NCBI GenBank assembly: GCA_949987565.1 | Contig: OX465113.1 | Coordinates: forward strand, 9,751,942 to 9,815,941 | From: Luidia sarsii | Lineage: Eukaryota; Echinodermata; Asteroidea; Paxillosida; Luidiidae | Length of the DNA: 64,000 bases | Reading direction: 5' to 3' | Shown: positions 11,001 through 22,400 of the stretch, one piece after another | Layout of the letters: every line of letters starts with the position of its first letter | Numbering within the stretch: the first letter of the stretch is position 1 | Position numbers and translations under genes: made by a program | The notes under the pieces: generated by a model | Databases searched by the model: none | The model's input: the letters and a program-made list of their open reading frames with translations, nothing else | What the model was told of the DNA's origin: nothing

Positions 11001-14000
11001 AATCTTCGCCGGACCTTTCTCAGAGGCAGAAGTGCTTTCTTCTGTCTTTGAGAAAAAGGTACTGCTGGGATCAAAAACATCAGGCCCTCTCAAGTTCTGG
11101 GCTCTGCATTCTAATCAACGGGCAGTTTGCATTAATTTCACAGCCAGCACTCTCAAAAGGGGAAAATCCTTTTGAGCAAAAGGTCCTGCTGTGATCGAAG
11201 GACTGGCCCACTACATCACGGGAAGTTTTGCAAGGGACATCGCATGAGTCATCGCTTCAGACAAGGAGTGCACCTCCGGAACAAGCTACTGGGACCCCGT
11301 TCAGAGCCATACTCTTTCTCGAAGGAGATGACTTACTTGGAGTCACTGCGAACTTTCCCAAGCTGTGATTCCAACCATGCGAACCTTCAAGTCACATCTG
11401 AAGCTACCCACTTTTTTTTTTCTCAGAGCCATAATTCACCTTGGTAGTGATGATCAATAGTAATGACCTGTCATCCATGTCCCTGTTACTCTCCCTTCCT
11501 ATTTATTTTGTCCCTATCATTCTGCCTTTGAGAAAGCTACTGCTCGGATTGAAATGTCAGGGCCCTCCTATTTTTTTCATATTCGCTTTTTGGTCATTTT
11601 ATCCAATAACGGGGAATGAAACCCAGAGACAAATGTTGGCTTATCTGATTGGGTGTTAAAAACAACCTACAATTACCTATGTGCTTCTCACCTACGAGTT
11701 TCATAAAGAGGGGAAAAAACATGGAATTCGGTGGTCGAATTCGCGTTCCCGCAAACCGCCATCTTTTCTAATGGGCGGCCAGTCACTGCGAGGGGTATGA
11801 CATCGCAACGGAAAACTCCCGCATGGGCCCAAACGGATGTACCCCTACTACATGTATATACTGCGTGCAGTTATACACTCGCGAGCTGAACGATGGTGTA
11901 CTACCAGGCCTTTTGGATGCCAAAATGCCAGCGGGAAAAAGCTGGGGAAATCTTTCCATGCAGTTCCCAACAAGGACAAGAGACCCGTTTGACATACAAT
12001 GCAGTATGTGCGGAACCCGTCCCGTCAGACTTACATCGTTCCGCAGAAGGCAACGTCAAACCAGAACGCCAGGCCGTGCACCGCGCCTGAGGAGTGCGCC
12101 ACAAAGTGCAGCGGGATCTCGATTCTGTGCAGCTCTGTCTCGTGGGCCTTGGTGAAGTCCACCGTGTACTTCTGGGACCTGGCCAGGCATATTCTGATGT
12201 CAAAGGTGTCCTGGGGCGAGGGAGAAAAAAAAAGAAAAAAAAAGTCTGACACGACGCGACGACCAGTGAACACCGTGGCAGGGCAATAAGCAGGACAGGA
12301 TGAAGTCAAAAACGGTGTGCAGTGACGCCGTGTACTAAATTCAACGAGGGTTTGACGTACTCGATGTATAATTCGCCAAATTGTCCAGTGAAATGTGTTG
12401 GTGAGAATGTAGAGGGCAGGAAAAAGTCTGACAAGACCCGACGACCAGAGAACACCGGGGCAGGGCAATAAGCAGGACAGGATGAAGTCAAAAACGGTGT
12501 GCAGTGACGCCGTGTACTAAAGTCAACGAGGGTATGACGTACTCGATGTATAATTCGCCAAATTGCCCAGTGAAATGTGTCTGTGAGAATGTAGAGGGGA
12601 GGAAAAAGTCTGACACGACGCGACAACCAGTGAACACTGTGGCAGGGCAATAAGCAGGACAGGATGAAGTCAAAAACGGTGTGCAGTGACGCCGTGTACT
12701 AAATTCAACGAGAGTTTGACGTACTCGATGTATAATTCGCCAAATTGTCCAGTGAAATGTGTCTGTGAGAATGTAGAGGGGAGGAAAAAGTCCGACACGA
12801 CGCAACAACCAGTGAACACCGTGGCAGGGCAATAAGCAGGACAGGATGAAGTCAAAAACGGTGTGCACTGACGCCGTGTACTAATTTTAACGAGAGTTTG
12901 ACGTACTCGATGTATAATTCGCCAAATTGCCCAGTGAAATGTGTCGGTGAGAATGTAGAGGGGAGGAAAAAGTCTGACAAGACCCGACGACCAGAGAACA
13001 CCGGGGCAGTGCAATAATCAGGACAGGATGAAGTCAAAAACGGTGTGCAGTGATGCCGTGTATCGGGCAAAGCACTGAGCACACGGCGCTGACTACACAT
13101 TGGGTAGGAGAAATCCATTATTTAATTATACATTCTCATTAGTGCAAATCACGAGGCCAATCGGGCAAAGCGCAGAGCACACAGTGCTGACTACACATTG
13201 GGTAGGACAAATTCATTACTGAATTACCCATTCTCATTAGCGCAAATCACCAGGCCAATCGGGCAAAGCGCAGAGCACACAGTGCTGACTACACATTGGG
13301 TAGGAGAAATTCATTATTGAATTACCCATTCTCATTAGCGCAAATCACCAGGCCAATCGGGCAAAGCACAGAGCACACAGTGCTGACTACACATTGGGTA
13401 GGAGAAATTCATTATTGAATTACCCATTCTCATTAGCGCAAATCACCAGGCCAATCGGGCAAAGCGCAGAGCACACTGCGCTGACCACAAATTGGGTAGA
13501 AGAAATCCATAACTGAATCACACATTCTCATTAGCGCAAATCACCAAGCCAATCGGGCAAAGCACAGAGCACACAGTGCTGACTACACATTGGGTAGGAC
13601 AAATTCATTACTGAATTACCCATTCTCATTAGCGCAAATCACCTGGCAAATCGGGCAAAGCGCTGAGCACGCAGCGCTAATTATGCGCCGGGCAGGGCAA
13701 TCCCTTTATCGCAGTACATTCTCGCTGACGCAAATTGCCTGCCAACTGGGCCAGGGTGAGAGCACTGAGCCCAAGCGGCCAAACAATACGTCGAGTAGGG
13801 CACAACTCTCAACGAATCAAAAGTCTCGACTTTAAGTTCCAGGCGGGCAAACTTACCACCAAGGACTGCCTCAGGTTTTTTTTTTTTTTTTTTTTTAATT
13901 TAGACAAAACCCAATCTCTCCAACTACGGTCAAGAATGACAAACAGCGCTAGAGGGAATTCAAAAATCTATAAAAATTGTTTTAAAAAAACAGGCAACGA

Positions 14001-17000
14001 GCACGCACAGCAACATTAATAGGACTTTAGAAAAAGATGCCTAGAAATGTGCTGGGGAAATCTGAACTGTAATACATGAAGCCGTGGACTATGTCTGGCC
14101 AATGATGTACAGCCTCCTTAAAACTCTGAGCCCCCAACTCTCATCGAGTCAAAAGTCTCGACTTTGAGTTCCCATCGGACAAACTTACCACCACGGGCTG
14201 CCTCAGGTACTCCTGGAGAGCCTCCTCTCGGAGTCTGGTGAGGTTGACGCCATGGAAAGACTGCTGATACCTACAACAGCCAAAAAAACCAAGACAACAC
14301 CCAGAAAACGAGTCAGAGTCTCGGCGAGAGCTCAACCAGTGCTCGAATTTCAGAGAAAAAAAATTACTAACTATACAGCAGGTCTAGTAACTGAAGACTC
14401 TTACTGGACCATTTTTACAAGACCTGTGCCATAAATAATAATAATAATAAAATAATAATAATAAATACCTCCCTTCTTACTTTTCAACATTGTTTTGAAA
14501 AATGGCAAGGAAAACTTTGACTGGACCGGGCATTGATCCCTGGACCTTTGGTTTTGCGTACATCAGGCATGCAACTCTTGAATTGTTAAAAAAAAAGAGG
14601 AAAATGTCCGAATGAAACTGCGAGCGCGAAGCACGAAGCCCTTACGGCGTGGGGTTTGGATTCCAGATGCTCTGTGGTGCATTCTGAGCAGTTTTGCACC
14701 AATTATGACTTTAAGCTGAGTGACAGATTTTAACCTTTTTCAAGGCACAGAAAATTGAATTTTTGTTTACACAAAATGAAAAGTAAACATCAAAGTTTTA
14801 ACCTGATCTCAGCATGTGTTCTAAATAATAGTTAGGGGAGAAGAAATATCCATGTTTTTTAATTATTATTATTATTTTTTTTTTAAGGATTTTTTTTACG
14901 GCCGAATTTAAAAATGCGGAAATCCGCGGATCCACGGAAAATTTGCATGCCTGCTATAACCATCACTGTTACGAGGGTCACTTCCATGTTCATTCCCTGG
15001 CTAAAAGCTCCACGTGGACCGCCGGTAAGGACTCACCAGAAATTGGCCTTGGTGAACTGCTCCATGTAAATTGCATCGTCGGAGAAGGGGGCGCAGTGCA
15101 GCTCACCGATAGTCGGGAACATTTTGCCTGAGCAAAAGAATGAGGACCAAATGCAAGGATGATGATTTCCAATGTAGACAGTGAGATGAAGGTCCCTTGA
15201 GGTCGTAAACACTCGTTCTTTGGTGAGCGTTCAGAAAATTGAGTGGCTTTAAGCCTGGTGTCCACAAAGAGGAAACAGCTAAACTTCCTACCTCTCATGA
15301 GGTAGGAAGAGGTTCTGTGACCTAATGAGAGCTGAGAGCCCCTGAGCCAGAGAGAGTGAGAGCCAGAGAGAGCTTGTGAGAGCAACTGAGAGCTAGTGAG
15401 AGCTAGTGAGAGCTAGTGAGAGCTATTGAGAGCTACTGAGAGCTACTGAGAGCAACTGAGAACAACTGAGAGCTAGTGAGAGCTAGTGAGAGCTATTGAG
15501 AGCTACTGAGAGCTACTGAGAGCTACTGAGAGCTACTGAGAGCTACTGAGAGCTAGTGAGAGCTACTGAGAGCTATTGAGAGCTACTGAGAGCTACTGAG
15601 AGCTACTGAGAGCTAGTGAGAGCTAGTGAGAGCTACTGAGAGCTAGTGAGAGCTAGTGAGAGCTACTGAGAGCTAGTGAGAGCTATTGAGAGCTATTGAG
15701 AGCTACTGAGAGCTACTGAGAGCTACTGAGAGCTAGTGAGAGCTACTGAGAGCTAGTGAGAGCTAGTGAGAGCAACTGAGAGCTAGTGAGAGCTATTGAG
15801 AGCTATTGAGAGCTACTGAGAGCTACTGAGAGCTACTGAGAGCTACTGAGAGCTACTGAGAGCTACTGAGAGCTACTGAGAGCTAGTGAGAGCTAGTGAG
15901 AGCAACTGAGAGCTACTGAGAGCTACTGAGAGCTACTGAGAGCTACTGAGAGCTACTGAGAGCTACTGGGAGCTAGTGAGAGCTATTGAGAGCTACTGAG
16001 AGCTACTGAGAGCTACTGAGAGCTACTGGGAGCTACTGAGAGCTAGTGAGAGCTACTGAGAGCTAGTGAGAGCTAGTGAGAGCAACTGAGAGCTACTGAG
16101 AGCTACTGAGAGCTACTGAGAGTTAGTGAGAGCTACTGAGTGCTACTGAGTGCTACTGAGTGCTACTGAGAGCTAGTGAGAGCTAGTGAGTGCTACTGAG
16201 TGATACTGAGTGCTACTGAGAGCTAGTGAGAGCTACTGAGAGCTACTGAGAGCTAGTGAGAGCTAGTGAGAGCTACTGAGAGCTAGTGAGTGCTACTGAG
16301 TGATACTGGGTGCTACTGAGTGCTACTGGGAGCTACTGAGTGTTACTGAGAGCTACTGGGAGCTACTGAGAGTTACTGAGAGCTACTGGGAGCTACTGAG
16401 TGCTACTGAGTGCTACTGAGTGCTACTAAGAGCTTCTGAGTGCTACTGAGAGATACTGAGAGCTTCTGAGTGCTACTGAGAGATACTGGGAGCTACTGAG
16501 TGTTACTGAGAGCTACTGGGAGCTACTGAGAGTTACTGAGAGCTACTGGGAGCTACTGAGTGCTACTGAGTGCTACTGAGAGCTACTAAGAGCTTCTGAG
16601 TGCTACTGAGAGATACTGAGAGCTAATGAGAGCTACTGAGAGCTAATGAGGGTGACTGAGTGTTAGTGAAATGCTACTAGGAGCTACTGAGTGCTACAGA
16701 GAGCTACTGAGAGCTCTTGAGAAATAATGACAGTGACCGAGAGCCAGGGGAGCAAAGTTCTCACCTCCGGGCTTCAGGAACTTCTTGGCGTGGAGGTAAC
16801 TCTCCAGCATGCGCTCGTTGAAGAGCATGTAGCCCATGGGCTCGGAGATGATGATGTCAACTTGCTCCGGGACCTGGACCTCCTCGATCTTGCCGGCCAG
16901 GACTTTGATGCGATCCGCCAACTTGTTGGCCTCGATCAGTTTCTGTGGGAGGGAGGACAAGAGAAGAGGGGGAGGGAGGAGGACATAATTGCCTGTCAGA

Positions 17001-19427
17001 CAAGAGTGGCACCAGACTCCATGTGTTGAGCTCGACCTCGGCCTCACTAAATGCCATGGGCATGACCCAAATCCTCCAGTCCACTCACAGCTGGCCTATC
17101 CAAGTTGAGCTCAACCTCAGCCTCATTCAATGCTGTAGAAAGCCCCCTTATCCTGTCCACCCACAGCTGGCCTATCTAAGTTAAGCTCAACCTCGGCCTC
17201 ATTAAAAGCTATGGCATGCCCCTCCTCCAGTTCACCCACAGCTGGCCTATCCAAGTTGAGCACAACCTCGGCCTCATCAAAAGCTATGGCATGCCCCAAA
17301 TTCTCCAGTCCACCCACAGCTGGCCCATCAGGAGTCGTTAGAGGTACACCAAAAATTCCACGCGGCCGTAGTTCCAGACTGAAGTTGCGAAATAACCTTG
17401 GCCTGTTCTTAAGAGCGAACGGTACTTGTACAAAAAGCTCTATGCACCAGCCGCCGATTTCACGAAACTTCAAATGTCGTGGACGCTAACATTTTGTTGC
17501 GTAACTTACGCAACATTTTGCTGCTTTGCTAAAGACTGCCGGGAAAGGAGTCATAGAGGCGCAAGGCTTACGCAACATTTGTACGTTGCGCAACTTTTCT
17601 TGAAATCGGCTGCTGGGCCCTTGTGGTGGGGAATGCGGGGTACCAGTGTTCTCACCTGCGCGTTCTCGGCAATGGAGCTGGCCTCGATGGCGTAGACTTT
17701 CTTGGCCCCAGCCTGGATGGCGAAGAAGGACAGAATGGCCGAGCCGGCCCCCATGTCCAGTACAATCTGCCCGGACAGAACAAAAAAAGAGAGAGAGTGA
17801 GTGAGAGAAGGCAGAGGCCACATCCAACCACAACCTCACTAGTCAGAAATATCACTCTGTGTGATAACTATAGACATTACATGAAGTTAATACAAAAACT
17901 GTTGAAAACTGCTCACAACATTGGTAAGGTCGAAAAACAAAAATGTTCACAGATTTACATGAAACTTATACTGGTTGAAGATGATTATAGTAGAAACCTC
18001 GCACTGAATTTTTTCTGTTTAAAATGCTGGGTTTTTTTTAGAAAAGAGTAAAAAAAAACGTTTATGTCTCACCGAGATCTAAACTATTTTTAGGAACAGT
18101 ACGGCGTTGAATGCTGTATTTTCACAAAACAAATGAAGCACTTTTCAAGATTTTCTCGAGACTCGGTTGGCGGATTGAGCAGAAAATTTCACAGGCGTGC
18201 TATTTCATGCATATGTTAGATCATACAACATATGGATGCTATTCTTTGACCTCGACCAATGTTGTGTAGGGGCTTTAAATGACCTGCAATACATAAATCT
18301 CAAAAATTAAAGTAACCGAGCTGGCAATATAACGGCTCATGAAGGTCAAGTGTCAGCCGGATACACAATGTACGTGTGTACATTTAGCGCGCGATACGAA
18401 GCAGACGCTGTGCACAGTCCATGTACGTGTTACGTCTTAGGCCGGATGTGGTTTTTTTACCGAGTCGCGTTTCAACGAGTGGTGCGTTTCCACTGGACTA
18501 ATCGGTTCGGTTAAACTTACCCGGTCACTTTTACTGGGCAGAGGTTGCTCGGTAAAAGTAACCATTGGACTCGGTTAAAGTAACCAATAGAAATTTAACT
18601 GGGCCGTTTCCACTGGACTTATTTTGGTCAAAGTAACCATCGTCTCGGTTACTTTAACCAAAATAAGTCCAGTGGAAACGCGGCAGATAACCTATAGATG
18701 GGAAATAGTGGGCGCCGGACTGTGATGTCATGGAGGCTTAAGACACAGGCAAATTTGAATCACGCATCATGCAACACGCCATACAAACGTATAGCGGTCT
18801 CTTTACTTCGACCCATACTTTGATGCTAGTCGGGTCCCCCCGTGGCATTATGGTATCCCGACGTTGTTTCTAATACACACTCTCAGTCTACACAGTATTT
18901 ACATACTTGTCTACGGTGGCACAAGTCTTCTTCTCATTCCCAGAAAAAAAAAAATTAAAAAAAAAAAAAAAAAAAAAATGGTGTTTGATTTTCAGAAGTT
19001 AGGGCTGCTAAAAGAAACAAAATTAGGTGATTGGTGATGTTCACTTGGAACTGTACATGTAAGTGCAACACAGGGTGGGAGAAATGACAGACCTTATTTC
19101 GGAAGTCGTCGCTGTTTTGTAGCATCGCTTTTTGGTATGTCGAAGTCCTGATGTAGTCTTGCATCATGTTCTGCTGCTGGGACAGGTAGCCATAAAACTG
19201 GAAGAGAGAACGACAAGAGCACACACATGTACATGAAAACGTTTGAGCACAACTTTAGTGATTATCATTTGGACTCTGTGACTGCCCGTGTCTCTCTCTG
19301 ACTGTCTCTTTCGCTCTCAACATTTCTCGTTCTCCTTCTCTATCAATCTCTCTCTGTTTGTCTCTCCCCTCTCTCTCTTTATCTCTCTCTCTTTATCTCT
19401 CTCTCTTTCTCTCTTTCTCTCACTCTT

Positions 19428-19461
<34 letters not shown>

Positions 19462-22400
19462 TCTCACTCTTTCTCTCTCTCTCCCTCTCGCTCTCCCCCT
19501 CTCCCTTTCTCTCTTTCTCTCACTCTCTCTCTCTCTGTGACTCTCCTCTGTCACTTATCCTCTTTCTCTCTCCCCATCTGTCGCTCTCTCTGCCTCTTTC
19601 TATCTCTCTCTGTCTATCTTTGTCTCTCTGTATCTGTCTCTGTCTCTCTGTTTGTATCTGTCTGTACAAATTTTCTCTGTATCTCTGCCTCTTTCTGTCT
19701 CTCTCTGTCTATCTTTGTCTCTCTGTATCTGTCTCTCTCTCTCTGTTTGTATCTGTCTGTACAAATTTTCTCTGTATCTCTGCCTCTTTCTGTCTCTCTC
19801 TCTGTCTATCTTTGTCTCTCTGTGTTTCTGACTCTATGATTTTCTATGTCTCTCTCTCTTTCTCCCAGTCTCAGTGAGTTTGCTCACCTGAAAGTACTGT
19901 GACGAAGAGGCCTCTTCCGTCCGCTCAGTGAAGACCGACTTCTTGGCCATCTGAGACGAATTGTGCTTGGCCCCGTTCACGATGTTGTGAAATCTCGACA
20001 GCTCTGCGGAGGAAGACGGCAAAATCTGACTTACAACGGGCGGGCGGAGGAGACAAGTGGGCCCAGGGCTTCTTCCCTCCACACACACACTTCCTCTAAG
20101 CTTGGGCGGTTTTTCGGGGTTATTTTATTATTTATTTTTTTTGCCTTGGAGACGGTTTTACAGTTTTTATTATGCAAATACCTTGAAAGTTTAATCAACT
20201 TGTTTTTTTTTTCTTGTTCACATGAGTTAAAAACGCAAATGATTTGTGTCAGAAATTTAGGGCATTTCCGACCAAATCTGCTCTAAAAACGGCTTTTTGG
20301 GATCGTACTCGTCCTTGTGCGCACGCATGAATGTACATGTACAGTACATTTACGTTGAGGCTGATAGTTTGTCGTGATTTAAGAAACCGGTTGAACAGAC
20401 TCGGCGAAGAACACTTGGGTTAACCCTAACCGGCATTGACACCACAATTAACCACACATGGTTTTTCCTGTGGGAGGATAAGGGCCATGCACCACGACAT
20501 TCCACAGCCTGGTGTTTGTGGTGTCCTGTGCTATGTGAGCCTACACCCCTGTGGGCACTGTGGTAAATTGCGGTATACAGTGTGTGTCCTGTGCGGGAGG
20601 TGCAAAGCGTTATGGTTAATCATCTCGAAAGGCCCCCTTCCAAATCAATAGAATGGCAACATTTTCTCGAACATGTGAAGGCAGGGGCAAGGAGCCTCGT
20701 CTGGGCTGTGGACGGAACGTACCAAAGTCGGACGCAAAGTGGAGCAGGACTGAGCGCCCCTGTATGTTGACCAGGTAGGTGTGCTTGCTGGCCTGGCAGC
20801 AGCTGACGTCGGGACTGCTCAGGCAGAACCTCAACATCTGCTGGGAACTCGTACCTGAGAGAGAGAAAAACGGTGGGAGAGGGTTATAAAGTGAGAGTGT
20901 TTACAGGGAGAGAGTGAGAGGGGGAAGGGTGGAAAGGAGGAGGAGGAGAGAGGAGGAGAGAGGGGAGAGAGGGGGAGAGAGGGAGAGAGGGGGAGAGGGA
21001 GATAGGGACAAAGGGAGAGGAGAGAAGGGGAGAGAAGGGGAGAGAGGACTTGAACCCTGGACCCCGGATTCTGTGTCGTTGAGTTCTCAGCAGGGATGGT
21101 CTGAGATGCTGTAATTTTTGAGAATCTGTCAATCTCAAACACCAACAAATAGTCTTTATCTTGCGAGATAAAAACTAAATTTTTCATGCGATTATTTAAA
21201 TGCTGCCCCCACAGGCGAACCAACAACTTTTCAAATTACATCGTAAACCCAAGTTACCCAATATCCAATAGACGTACACTGTACATGTGCACACAAACGT
21301 GTGCATTTATACTCAGGTCTGTGTTGGTTACGACACAAGTCAGTCGTCCATAGTCGGTTAAAAACTCATGAGGGCGCTATTTAAAAATCCAACCGAATCC
21401 GTTAATTTCTCACATGTTGGTGCAAAAAAATTGACATTTTTTGCCCTTTTCTCCTTCCTCAGATTATCGTTTGAGCTAAAAACTTCACCGTGTTGTTTTG
21501 GGGGATATGTCTACTGGTTTAACATATATACTGAGGTAATCTTTCATCATTTACCAAGTGTTGTATATATTGGGCAGTTAAATCACTCCCCCCCCAAAAA
21601 AAAAAAAAATAATTGGGGTCAAAATAGGGTCGGCTGGGAATACAGAACCACAACTATTTTTCTTTGTTTTGGCCTTAAACGGCCAAAGATGAAAACATAA
21701 TAAATTTGGAGGGTCGGATGTTTCCATGGTTTCAGTCATAATATCGTGGCCTTAACTTTTAAAAACTAAGACAGACAAAGGTCTGGCTCGAATCAAAACG
21801 TCACACCTTCTGAAACTGAAAGTTGGCATTTTATAAACAATCACGACCAAGATTTTGTTCTGGTCTACACAAGCAGACTCTAGTAAGTTCAGGTTTTCAT
21901 TAAAATGGCTGAATACATGTACATCTAACTCATGACGTACAATTTATGAAGGAAACAAAATAATAATTGGGAAGGCCCACTAACTATGTGCTGGAAGAGC
22001 ACTGACTTCAGTGACTTTGTACATTATACCAGAGGCCTGGGTTGAAGTCCTGATCCAGTCAAATTTATATTGCTCCACTCCTCCAGCATAAGTTATAAAT
22101 CCAAAATGGTTTAAACAAAAATTTCCAGTCAATCTACGTGTATATTCCTTTGTTGATTCAAACTTTCCCCTTACTAGTTTTATAAACTTGCCCATACTCT
22201 TTCCTGGCTTAATTTGCAAGACTTGCCTAGTCACTTTCTGATAAAACGGGCAGGTTATTGAGGGGTCTAGATTAGGGCTTTTCAGGAATTTGTCCTGCGC
22301 TATTAAAATCCAAAATGTACACAATAAGAATGTTGCCTTAGAAGCTAAGCTATGTGTGTCATGTGATGTCAAGGAATGATGCTTGCTTGTTTCAATGTTT

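Noticed and set aside
12240..13745. CRISPR-like array
   Set aside because: The regular spacing comes from whole-unit tandem repeats; there are no short repeats separated by unique spacers, and the setting is a eukaryotic intron.
15371..16670. Immunoglobulin switch-like region
   Set aside because: The GAGCT/AGCT density is real, but the location is a CARM1 intron with no antigen-receptor genes. It is a simple 10-bp satellite.
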